A DNA stretch of 64,000 bases from Cenococcum geophilum 1.58 (lineage: Eukaryota; Ascomycota; Dothideomycetes; Gloniales; Gloniaceae): positions 558,001 to 622,000 of the forward strand of contig KV748224.1 in assembly GCA_001692895.1 (NCBI GenBank). The letters are read 5' to 3'. Position numbers and translations under genes: made by a program. This document shows, piece by piece, positions 1 to 9,490 of the stretch. The stretch's first letter is position 1. Each line of letters opens with the position of its first letter. The notes under the pieces were generated by a model. The model did no database searches. It was given only the letters and a program-made list of their open reading frames with translations, and had not been told where the DNA came from.

Positions 1-85
1 GGCTTAGCTATAGATATCCGCGAATGTTAATAGGGGTTATATATATTATGTGCGGCTTAGTAACTAAGTAGGCGCTTAGCTAAGC
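1..85 (+). repeat. Left 85-bp direct repeat of the Crypton-like element, heavily mutated
   Basis: Aligns without gaps to 2942-3026. The differences I checked are C-to-T or G-to-A transitions, as RIP would produce. The window starts inside the repeat, so its true left end is not visible. It shares core strings such as ATCCGCGAATGT and TGCGGCT with the right copy. Confidence 0.75.
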
Positions 86-419
86 TATAAACACTAATAA
101 TATATCTACGGTTTAATTTATATAGCTAAATCAGCTACTAAGTTATAATTTGGCAGGTAGGAGGCCTATGCGCTTAGTAGCATATAGATATTACCCTATG
201 TCCACAGTTAATCTTTAATCGCTAGCAACGCCGCAGTAACGTCGCGCTCTTAATACCTATTAAGCGCTATACGTAGAGCTATCTAAGGGCTCTCTGCTCG
301 CACTAGGATAGTAAGAATTAGCTATAGGTTAATAGAGATATTTACGTTTTGGATTAGGCGCCGCTATCGTATAAATACTCCACTAAAACTTATACCGCAC
401 TAAAATAAGCCCCTAAGGG

Positions 420-2698
420 GCTATAGATAAAGGCTTTAAGAGGACTCCTTAGAAGTTAGATATATATACTATTTTAAAGCTTTTTTATCCGCTTAAAGCC
501 GTTTATAAAGCTAATCTAGTAAGCACTGTATTCGCTCCTGCTGTTAATTAACTTACTATATAGCCGCTTCCTCGCTAACCCTTTAGGCCTACGCAACCCG
601 CCTAATCTCCTTAATAACCTTAAGCTATAGGGAGTACTATTAGAGCTCGTTCTGCTAGCTAGCCTACTATTTACTACCCTATTTAGAATCTAGCGCTACT
701 ATAGAAGGATTACCTCTAAGCCCTTTAGTTTACTCGCGCTAAAGGGCCCGTATAGACTTTACTGTACGGCATATATAATATACGGGCGGCTGCTTAGGCG
801 GCTGCTTAGGCTTAGGCCCTTGCTATAGTTATAACTATAGCTATAGCTACGGTGGCGCTAGTAAAGGGGAAGCTATAGCGCTTACCTAGGCCAATATATC
901 CTAGCTTAATTCCGCGATAGATAAAGGCGCTGGTGGACGCGCTGTTAGTAGATATACTGTTAGTAGGTATGCCGTTAGACGCGAATATATAGATACCGAA
1001 GGGACCTTAAGCTAAAAGGTAAGGCTGCCAGATATAAGTAATTAAAGCTATAAAGACTGCGCCTACTAGAACTCGGCTATACGGTTAAATAACGCCTATA
1101 GCTTACGTGCTTAGGCGTTTATAGTCTTTAGGCGGTCCGCAATAGCCGGCACGGCTTAGTAGAATATTAATAACTAGCTAGGGCCTTCTTCCTCCTACTA
1201 TAGGCAGGCTTCGACCTTCTGCGTAAAGGGTAGATAGGCCTTATACTAGAAGACTAGGTGGTTCTATATGGGGCTGCTTGGGAACATCTTACGGAGGACT
1301 ACTAAGTCCTATAAGATAACCTCCTGGAGATAAAATAGGAGGTTTATAGCGCCTGTAGTTATAAGGTCGTTAACCTAGCTAACCTAAGGGCCAAACTAAC
1401 CCTTTTAGACGTTTAGCTCTAGCTAGATTATTAATAGTAGTATATTAGGGGGGGCGACGCTTGCCCTATAAATCTTAAAGCAGCCTATCTATAGTGAATG
1501 GCCAGCTATCGTCCGCATAAACTCCCGTAGTAGTAAGTTTAAGTAGTAGCTAACTATCTGCTCCTAGTTCTACCTACTAGCGCGTTTAATCTAGTCCTTA
1601 CTAACCCCTTTTAGCTCCGCTGTCTTAGCGCTAGCGCTTTACCTAATATAGGTTTTCTTCTGTAAGAAGACGCTAACGGCCTAAAATGCCTTAGTAACTT
1701 ACTCCCGCTATAAGTTATATAAGAAGGCTATTTTACAGTCCCTAGCGCTGCTCTTAATTAGGTAGATATTGTACCACGCTAACCGCTTGCTAAAGTTTGG
1801 AAACGGCTTATTACTAAGGTCCTAGCGGTATAGGAGGTAGAAAGTTAGCCTACTAAGTATATAGATAAGCGGCTTCTTATTACATAGAGCTCTAATAGTC
1901 TTAAGGCGGCTATACTAGTTTTACTTACTAGCGCGCATAGTAAATATTAGGGGTATATAGCGCGTAGGACCTTCCCCCTTAAACTTAAAGGTAAATAGGT
2001 TTAAGATCTTAGTGGAGCGCCTATTACCGCCGTGGGTAAGTATATAGTAGCCTAGTAGGATATCTATAAGCGTATAGAGGTAGTATTCTGGTAAGGAGTC
2101 TCCGCGGGCCTATAGCTTGCGGCAGACACTCTTAAACTCGTCCTTTATATATCCATTAAGTAGCGTATCTCTACCCTTATCTACAAACTACTCCTTTTCC
2201 TATTACGCGTCCCTCCGTTATAGAACCTTTAGGTAATCCCTAATATTATTCTCCCACGGGGACTGGTGGCTGTTTATCCTTATATCCTTCTACGTCTAGT
2301 AAAGGTCTATTAGGGTAATAATATAGCCGCGAACTAAGCGCTAGAAGAGCCGCATCTTGTCCTAAGGCATATTATTACTAGCCTTACGGCTTTTTCCTTT
2401 TAGTGGCTAGCCTATAACCTCCTTAATAAGGAAAAGAAGTAGCTTCTCTTCCGTAACGGTATTGCTATTATAGTACTACTTCCGCTTATAAAAGGCCTAG
2501 GAAGACGCGCGTTAGTTATAAGTATACTACTCCGTAAAGCACCTACCTACTTACCTTAAACTTTTTCTGCTTTAGCTTATAATTTAGAGACGTGTTTTTA
2601 GGTCTCTTAAAACGCGTAAGGGTAAGGATACTCTACGCGTTAGCGCGTAGTTCGGTATTATTTATAATGTTAATCTTTACGCGACTAATTGACGGCAT
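420..2698 (-). pseudogene. Crypton-type tyrosine recombinase with GCR1_C-like C-terminus, RIP-inactivated
   Basis: The minus strand from an ATG at 2698 reads as a fungal tyrosine-recombinase/Ndc10-like protein of roughly 750 codons with many in-frame stops. An N-terminal stretch near 2600 contains KRPKNTSLNY. Near 2100-2150 it reads GYIKDEFKSVCRKL, then NRRST (probable first catalytic Arg) near 2020. AELKGVSKD lies at 1600-1620, and YYLNLLLREFMRTIAG at 1501-1550 probably holds the nucleophile Tyr. The C-terminal part (about 500-780) has LRGNPSIVALDSK and YKRLQADKK, matching the DNA-binding domain of GCR1-type proteins. The expected catalytic His appears as Tyr (CAY to TAY). Such enzymes excise and integrate Crypton transposons by site-specific recombination. 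Family assignment is from motif memory; the exact stop is uncertain. Confidence 0.8.
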
Positions 2699-2910
2699 TT
2701 TTAAGATACGTAGGACGCTGCTAGAGAAGCTGCGCTATAAGGGGGGATTCCTATTTTCCTATATACGCAGACATAGACCAGGGAGAAGAGGTAGAGAAAG
2801 CATACCTACCGAATAAGTGACCTTACCGCATAGGGTAAATAAACGGGCGCACGGCTAGGCCAATAGGCCAATAGTACGCGCGCATCAGCGACTCGATCAG
2901 TAGGGGTAAA

Positions 2911-2969
2911 GACATTCGAAGATGTCCACGGCTTGGCTGCAGGCTCGGCCGTGGACATCCGCGAATGTC
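2911..2969. repeat. Perfect-arm hairpin overlapping the right Crypton repeat
   Basis: Arms 2911-2932 and 2948-2969 are reverse complements (GACATTCG plus GATGTCCACGGC) with a symmetric two-base mismatch and a 15-nt loop. This lies in a GC-rich patch that shows little RIP. Its right arm and loop fall in the 85-bp repeat. Confidence 0.85.
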
Positions 2970-3026
2970 GACGGGGGTTGTATGTGTCACGTGCGGCTCA
3001 GCGACTGAGCGGGCGCTCAGCCGAGA
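2942..3026 (+). repeat. Right 85-bp direct repeat of the Crypton-like element, nearly unmutated
   Basis: Same length and register as 1-85, but retains CpA, CpG and TpG. It sits next to a low-RIP spacer. It could be an attachment-site duplication, the end of a neighbouring element copy, or an LTR-like terminus. Confidence 0.75.
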
Positions 3027-3322
3027 ACACATCAACTTTTCTCCTTACTTTCCTTGCACAGAACTCCATATTACCAAAGCCATGCCTCACTAGCCGCGTG
3101 CTCTAGATGCAGAAGATCGTCTACAAGCAGCTCTAACAACCTAGCGAACAGCAAGTTTTAATAAAAGCGCTGAACCTTGTGCGAAAGCCCGTGACGTTAC
3201 GGAGGTCCCTAACAGTTTTACACGAACATACGCGCAAGCACGGGTGCGTATTTTACAGCCTACGTAACGTATCCTAGAGTCTACCCAGCGTATATTAAGG
3301 CATGGAAACAATTAATCGCAGA
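3027..3322. other. Low-RIP spacer, no gene seen
   Basis: About 300 bp with normal CpA and TpG content between mutated elements. No convincing reading frame or RNA. Probably old unique DNA into which the flanking elements inserted. Confidence 0.5.
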
Positions 3323-3324
3323 TA

Positions 3325-3745
3325 ACGTCTTAGCCACCCGGTCGAGCCAGCCACCCGGTCGAGCCACCCCAAAACACACCAAAATCTACCAACTTTGGCC
3401 TATTATAACTCTACCCCTATAAAAGATATTTAAATAAAAATTTAAATATAGCTACTTATATATAAAAGGATTTTATTTATAATATTTTATTTATAATATT
3501 ATATATTTTTAAGCTAATAAGATAATTTTTAAAAAAAATTTAAAATTTTTTAAAATTTATTAATAAAATTATTATATTAGCTTAAATATATATATTTAAA
3601 AATATTATAAATAAAATCCTTCTATATATAAGTAGCTATATTTAAATTTTTATTTAAATATCTTTTATAGGGGTAGAGTTATAATAGGCCAAAGTTGGTA
3701 GATTTTGGTGTGTTTTGGGGTGGCTCGATCGGGTGGCTAAGACGT
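3325..3745. mobile_element. Palindromic MITE (Tc1/mariner type, TA target duplication)
   Basis: A 421-bp element whose two arms (about 3325-3482 and 3598-3745) are near-perfect inverted repeats around a very AT-rich centre. It begins ACGTCTTAGCCACCC, ends with the reverse complement, and is flanked by TA at 3323-3324 and 3746-3747. The left arm carries an extra copy of the 17-bp block GCCACCCGGTCGAGCCA. It has no coding capacity; the TA flanks point to mobilisation by a Tc1/mariner/pogo transposase. Confidence 0.88.
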
Positions 3746-3768
3746 TAAGCTCCAAAAGCGGGCGGAAG

Positions 3769-5583
3769 AGTCCTCCGACTCTACGACTCCGAAAAAACAG
3801 GCCAAAATGAGGCACCGTGCGCACCCCACCAAAATAACCCCTAATTTCAAAACAAAACACCACAACACCACCAAATCAACACTAAGTTTGCTCGTTTAAA
3901 GCCTAAATTATAGCTCACATTTAAGAGGAACCTAGATATCGCAAATTCCGAGCTAAGCACTATACCCCTCCACTAGAATTGCTCTATAAGGCTAGGGAAA
4001 ATAAGCACCTAGATACTCCGTCCCGTGCTACTATTTTTGCTACTAAAGTAACCGCTTAGTACTTAGGCAAGTCTTTTACTTCTGCTTAACTTTATAAGAT
4101 TACTAGGGTCCCTAAGCGTATATAATCCCAAATTCTGGCTTCTAACTAATATTAAACGTTATATTTTACGGATATTTAGGATAATTAATTAGGCCAGGAG
4201 CAAATTATAGAGTACTATAATTAGTATATAAAGCGCTTATATAAGTATAAGAGGGCAAATAGGCAGATAACCCAATATTAAGTTATATTTGTATATAATA
4301 TTTAATGTTTTAAAGTATAAGATTTTGGTGTTATAAGGGGTAATACGCACGTGCCTTATTTCGGCCTGTTTTTTTAGAGTCGTAGAGCGTGCGCACCCCA
4401 CTAAAATAACCCCTAATTTTAAAATAAAACACCACAACACCACTAAATTAACACTAAGTTTGCTCGTTTAAAGCCTAAATTATAGCTCGCATTTAAGAGG
4501 AACCTAGATATTATAAATTCCGAGCTAAGCACTATACCCCTCCACTAAAATTGCTTTATAAGGCTAGGGAAAACAAGCACCTAGATACTCCGTCCTATGC
4601 TACTATTTTTGCTACTAAAGTAACCGCTTAGTACCTAGGCAAGTCTTTTACTTCTGCTTAACTTTATAAGATTACTAGGGTCCCTAAGTATATGCAATCC
4701 TAAATTCTAGCTTCTAACTAATGTTAAACGTTGCATTTTACGGATATTTGGGATAATTAATTAGGCTAGGAGTAAATTGTAGAGTACTATAATTGGTATA
4801 TAAAGCGTTTATATAAGTGTAAGAGGGTAGATAGGCAGATAACCCGATATTAAGTTGTATTTGTATATAATATTTAATATTTTAAAGCATGAGATTTTGG
4901 TGTTATAAGGGGTAATACGCACGTGCCTTATTTCGGCCTGTTTTTTCAAAGTCATAGAGATAACCCCTAATTTTAAAACAAAACACTATAACACCACTAA
5001 ATCAACACTAAGTTTGCTCGTTTAAAGCCTAAATTATAGCTCATATTTAAAAGGAACCTAGATATCACAAATTCTGAGCTAAGCACTATACCCCTCCACC
5101 AGAATTGCTCTATAAGGCCGGGGAAAACAAGCACCTAGATACTCCGTCCTGTGCTACTATTTTTGCTACTAAAGTAACCGCTTAGTACTTAGGCAAGTCT
5201 CTTACTTTTGCTTAACTTTATAAGATTACTAGGGTCCCTAAGCATATATAATCCTAAATTCTGGCTTCTAACTAATATTAAACGTTGCATTTTACGGATA
5301 TTTAGGATAATTAATTAGGTCAGGAGCAAATTATAGAGTACTATAATTGGTATATAAAGCGCTTACACGAGTATAAAAGGGCAGATAGGCAGATAACCCG
5401 ATATTAAGTTATATTTATATATAATATTTAATGTTTTAAAGTATGAGATTTCGGTGTTATAAGGGGTGATACGCACGTGCCTTATTTCGGCCTGTTTTTT
5501 CAAAGTCGTAAAGGTTGTTTTAGTGGGGTGCGCACGGTGCCTTATTTTGGCCTATTTTTTCAAAGTCGTAGAGGAGGAGGCTC
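3769..5583 (+). mobile_element. Non-autonomous Tc1/mariner-like element built of three tandem units
   Basis: Outer ends are inverted repeats of about 60 bp (left 3769-3831, right about 5520-5583), sharing CTCTACGACT, AGGCCAAAAT and CACCGTGCGCACCCCAC. Between them lie three tandem units, each ending with an imperfect copy of the terminal repeat. One plus frame in each unit reads like the N-terminal DNA-binding part of a transposase (for example KHLDTPSRA, then YKITRVPKRIQ), with no DDE catalytic part. It is therefore probably a deletion derivative multiplied in tandem. Target duplication not resolved. Confidence 0.7.
3835..5515 (+). repeat. Three tandem ~555-572-bp units
   Basis: Units 3835-4406, 4407-4960 and 4961-5515, each starting TAACCCCTAATTT and ending near GGCCTGTTTTTT plus CGTAGAG. 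Differences between units are mostly transitions, so RIP acted after the tandem arose. Confidence 0.88.
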
Positions 5584-5839
5584 TATTACTACACTAAAGT
5601 AGGGAGTCGCGATAGAGGCCTAGTGGCAGAGAGGGGCTTATTTAAATTTCTTATTAACGTTAATTATAAAGTTAAATATAGAGCCTTATTCTGGAGCTGC
5701 AACTAAATAATTAACTTAATTACAGATTCAAATAAGCCATAGTAGTAGCCGCCACTAATTACAAAACGGGCGACACTAAAAGGCGTACGGATTGAACAGA
5801 TTATAATATGGAGGCGATTTGCAACCAAACGTGCCCTAA
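5584..5839. other. Intergenic stretch, nothing recognised
   Basis: About 250 bp of mildly mutated sequence between the tandem element and the coiled-coil frame. No gene or repeat identified. Confidence 0.4.
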
Positions 5840-6232
5840 TTAAACTGCCGTACCGTTACTAACGGCGGCCTTGAGGTCGTCTACCTAAGTCTTAACGTCC
5901 TTTATCTGCGTCTTAACGTCGTTAAGCTTCGCATTAACTTTATCCACCTTAGTATTAACTTTATCCACCTTTACATTAACTATATCCACCTTAGTATTAA
6001 CTCTTTCTACCCCATTTTTAACCTTTACGACCCTTATAGCCTAAGGGGCGCTATCGTCGTATAGGTATGCCGTTAACGTGCTTAGGGTGACGATGGCATT
6101 GTCAAGGTAGGGGTGGAGGTCGGTGGCAAGGTTTTCGGGTCGTATAGATAGGGTAACGGTAGTGGTAGTGCAGTCGTAGATTTTTTGACGAAGGTTCTTT
6201 AGGGCGGTATACGACGGTTTAAAGGAAGCCAT
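5840..6232 (-). pseudogene. Coiled-coil protein fragment, minus copy, RIP-damaged
   Basis: From an ATG at 6232 the minus strand reads MASFKPSYTALKNL, then TAYLYDDSAP, then a stop where the sister copy has Trp (TGG to TAG). It continues as a heptad-rich region with repeated VDKVNTKVDK and DVKTQIKDVKT, ending at a TAA at 5840-5842. About 130 codons. The heptads predict a parallel coiled coil; no enzyme domain or signal peptide is visible. Function unknown. The C-terminal two thirds is duplicated in inverted orientation at 6303-6547. Confidence 0.6.
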
Positions 6233-6547
6233 ACTGTCGGTATTGAGATATTTGCGTATTGGAAACGTGTTTATTGTAATAAGGATAATGATCACGTCAA
6301 CGACATACCTATACGACGATAACGCCCCTTGGGCTATAAGGGTCGTAGAGGTCAAAAAGGGGGTAGAAAGAGTTGATACTAAGGTGGACATAGTTAATGT
6401 AAAGGTGGATAAAGTTGATACTAAGGTGGACAAAGTTAATGCGAAGCTCGACGACGTTAAGGTGACCCTTGAGGGTCAAATTGACGACGTCAAGACGCAG
6501 ATGAAGGACGTCAAGACTCAGGTGGACGACCTCAAGGCCGCTCTGGT
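5861..6547. repeat. Inverted duplication of a coiled-coil coding segment
   Basis: Arms 5861-6073 and 6303-6547 are reverse complements apart from transitions and a roughly 27-bp insertion in the right arm (encoding VTLEGQIDD). The spacer is about 230 bp. The left arm is more RIP-mutated than the right. Confidence 0.85.
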
Positions 6548-6587
6548 TCTCGTGGCTCGATTCGATTGGGCGACGGCGACGTACTGA
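6243..6587 (+). pseudogene. Coiled-coil protein fragment, plus copy, open frame
   Basis: A 114-codon open plus frame that, from YLYDDNAPWAIRVVEV onward, matches the minus copy: VDTKVDIVNVKVDKVDTK, then DDVKTQMKDVKTQVDD, ending in ATATY. The N-terminal 20 or so residues (from ATG 6243) are not shared and are probably chance sequence upstream of the duplicated segment. It keeps the Trp lost in the minus copy. Likely a truncated duplicate rather than a working gene. Confidence 0.5.
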
Positions 6588-6846
6588 TCGAGGCCCCCGG
6601 GTCGACTCGATTGGGCGACGTACCGATTAAGGCCTCTAGCTTGATTCGATGGGTCGACCGTTCGGTTAATCGGTCGATGCAGTCGGTCGATGCAGTCGTT
6701 CGATTGACCCGGGGGGATAGGCGTCGAGGCTCTCGCAGAGGCTTCAAAAACGTCAATTGGCGGTGCTTCCGACGATCTACCGACCGTGTACTAATTTCCT
6801 TACTAGGCCTAGTGCCTGCCTGCCTACCTGCCTATCTGCCTGCCGT
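6548..6846. repeat. CGAT-rich short repeats and a GCCT microsatellite
   Basis: CpG-rich stretch with a repeated CGATTGGGCGACG string (about 6563 and 6610), a 13-bp tandem GGTCGATGCAGTC near 6670-6700, and CCTGCCTGCCTACCTG near 6816-6845. Not RIP-mutated. No gene. Confidence 0.6.
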
Positions 6847-6848
6847 TA

Positions 6849-8597
6849 ACGTAGTTGACCAGGAAGCGAGCCACACAAGAATATTCCTACCATTTTTTAT
6901 TTCATAGCAAATTACACCAAAATCGAAAAGCCTCAGCATATTGCACGATGCCAAATCAATCTTTGCCCTCTTGTAAAGCCGAAACCACCATATAAAATAT
7001 TATACAAGATCTTTCTTCTAGTGTTGAGCCGTCAACCCGCAAGGCCTCTAGCGCCTATAGAGCACCTAGATTTACCGTTAGACATCGTCTTACTAGCNNT
7101 NTCCNANNACANAAAGCTTACCTAGGTTTNTTATATCCGNTATAANNATAGTAAATTANTAAATAGCTCTANAAATATTAATCCTAGGACCTTCCATTAA
7201 AGGCTTATATACTTTTAAAAATAGCTTATTCCTATTTAGGCGAAGGCCGTACCTTAGGCAAGTATTAGGGGCAAAGATTTATTCAACGCCACGGTCTTAG
7301 TACTATACTAAGTTATTAGCTCGACTATTAGAGAGCTTAGAATGGCGATCTAGCAGTTATATATAATTAGTTTAGGTTCTTCCATGCTATACATAAGCGA
7401 TATTAAGTTAAGTATTTAAATTTTATCTATAACTTTAACGAAAAGGGGGTATTACTAGGCCTTATATTGGTAGCCTAAGTAATTATATTAGGTAAGATAT
7501 ATAGGGAAAGGTTAAAAAATTAAATAGTTATATAGCTAGGTACTTNTANGTNAGTATCTATAATTAAAACNATTTACGCTAANNGCTCTCNACCNCCTAC
7601 CTTCTTAATTTAGAAGACGTAATACTACTAGGAAGGATAGTATTAAATTAGTAAGTAAAATAAGAGCCTTCGCGGATATACGTACACTATATTCCCTAGT
7701 AAGTAAATAGATAACTCTTTAGGTCTATATTATATTAAAAATTATAATAAATATACGAGACATCTTATAGAAGATTCTAACGGTAAAATATAGTAATATT
7801 GCCTACTTTTAATGGATAATTGTTAGAGCTACCCTACCTAGCAATTTGTTAAGTATACGCTCGCGCATAAGATTGTCTTAGCAGCTTTACTACCTTATCT
7901 AACTTATAAGCTTTAACTACTAGATATAGGTTATTTTAGGCCACTTTCTTACTACTACAGGAAGTAAGTAGATACCTTCTATCGATATAGCCACTTAAGC
8001 GTTAATAAGGAATTTTTTAAAGCTCTACCCAAAGGCATATATATAGGTATTTACCCCTAATACAACCTATAGCGCCTAGAAAGCTATAGGCCTTCTATCT
8101 TATAATTCTACTACTATCTTAGAGACTTTTACCCATATAAAGGTAGGTCTAATCTTAATTATGCTTACTAGGGTTTAGAACGGCTCTATTTAATATAGTG
8201 ACGTTAAGCTCTAGTAGAGTCGTTAGTGTCTTTAAAGTGCGTAAAGTAGTAGGTATATTTAATTCCTTTATATCTTAGCTTTTAGAAGGTTCTATTATAT
8301 ATTTAGGTATAATCCATAGCCTATAAATAAGTAGATTAAAGGGTTGTTGATCTAGAAAGGGACGTCGTAGGAATATAGTAGTCGTCTATGCCATTAGTCG
8401 GCGCGTGGGTCTATATCACTACTATAACGTAGTTAAATTAATTTAAGCAATATTAAGATCGAAAGAGTAATATAAAAGCTTTAATTTAGCCTATTTGAAA
8501 TATATATAAGCTCGTTGTTGATTTTATTATAAATTAATCAAATATCACCTATATGTGGCTCGCTACGTAGGGTAGCTCGCTTCCTAGTCAACTACGT
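6849..8597 (+). mobile_element. pogo/Fot1-like DNA transposon, TA-flanked
   Basis: A 1.75-kb element with about 27-bp terminal inverted repeats: left ACGTAGTTGACC then AGGAAGCGAGCCACA; right end the reverse complement, split by a short local duplication (8555-8597). TA dinucleotides flank both ends (6847-6848, 8598-8599), as in Tc1/mariner insertions. The plus strand encodes a mutated transposase. The left 250 bp are far less RIP-mutated than the rest. Ambiguous bases at about 7098-7160 and 7547-7597. Confidence 0.85.
6948..8536 (+). pseudogene. pogo/Fot1-family DDE transposase, RIP-inactivated
   Basis: Starts at ATG 6948 (MPNQSLPSCKAETTI). A psq/HTH-like segment follows, YRAPRFTVRHRLTS, about 40 residues in. 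Further on, around 7270-7470, the frame reads RFIQRHGLST and NGDLAVIYN, then YNFNEKGVLLGL. This corresponds to the YNFDE-G block carrying the first catalytic Asp, here changed to Asn. Around 7890-8040 it reads LPYLTYKLQLLDIGYFRPL (PPH-SHLLQPLD-GCF block of the family), with Gln codons turned to stops. Total about 530 codons, the usual Fot1 size. The protein would cut and paste the element at TA sites; it is dead here. Confidence 0.78.
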
Positions 8598-8599
8598 TA

Positions 8600-8896
8600 T
8601 AGGATCTTCGACCGTTGTCGATTAAGAAGTGAACCTTCAAACCGGAAAAGTAACAGTCCGACGTCTAAGCGGGCTTAGACCGCCCAGGCCACGCGCGCTT
8701 AGGCCAAATCTTAACACTGCCACTAAAGATAAGCCCCTTTCTCGGAAAAGTTAGCAAAATTCTATATACAGCTAAGTTAATGCCTAGAAATACCTAGTAC
8801 GCCTTAATATTAGATAGGGTGCGGAGTTAGACTTACTTTAAAAGTATAAAATAATATATTACATTTTATATATTTTTTAAGAAAAAAAATATATTT
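8600..8896. other. Intergenic, partly low-RIP, no gene seen
   Basis: 8600-8750 keeps CpA and CpG; 8760-8896 is AT-rich. No reading frame recognised. The final AGTCC is the target duplication of the next element. Confidence 0.4.
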
Positions 8897-8901
8897 AGTC
8901 C

Positions 8902-9077
8902 TGTCTATACGAGTAGAGGTTACGTGGTTATATCTCTAATTAGTTATCCTTACGGTAACTCATCAGCCCCCTATTTAGGCACCACGATCCTTATGATCCT
9001 CTGCGAGAGATATAAATAAATTAAAGAACCTATTACCTTATATTGCAATTGCAGTACCCCCCCAGGTAATACCAACA
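8902..9077 (+). repeat. 5' LTR of the gag-only element
   Basis: 176 bp, TGTCTATA to ACCAACA; pairs with 10773-10948. Confidence 0.9.
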
Positions 9078-9120
9078 CTAATTAGTTAATATTATAGATC
9101 AGCCAGGTGTTATTATAAAG

Positions 9121-9490
9121 AGAGGCACTACGCAATCGCTCCTACTAAGGCCCGTTAACCACGTTATGTTTACTAAGGAGAACCCTTCCTATATAGGCCC
9201 TAGGAACTTAAAGAACCGACTCCTCCAAGGCTTTGTTCGGTTTGCGTCTATTACGCAAATTAACCCCGTATAATCTCTTCACTAAGTGCCAGTACCCCTA
9301 ATACCCAAGAGAGATACCACGCGATCGCTCCTACTAAGGCCCGTTAATCTCGTCGCGTTTACTAAGGAGAACCCTTCCTACTAAGGCCCTAGGAACTCAA
9401 AGAACTAACTCCTCTAAGGCTTCGTTCGGTTCGCGTCCACTATATAAAATTAACACCTAGTACGACCTCTTTACTAAGCGCCAGTATACC
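9121..9490 (+). repeat. ~188-bp tandem duplication inside the gag-only element
   Basis: Two copies (about 9121-9308 and 9309-9490) share CGATCGCTCCTACTAAGG (with transitions) and GGAGAACCCTTCCTA. They lie between the 5' LTR and the gag frame, so probably in the leader. Confidence 0.8.

Noticed and set aside
2592-3035. Plus 74-codon and minus 70-codon frames
   Set aside because: The first is antisense to the Crypton N-terminus; the second covers the hairpin and terminal repeat with no coding character.
6532-6907. Overlapping 74- and 113-codon frames
   Set aside because: Cover CGAT-rich simple repeats and the pogo terminal repeat; Arg/Ser-rich chance translation.
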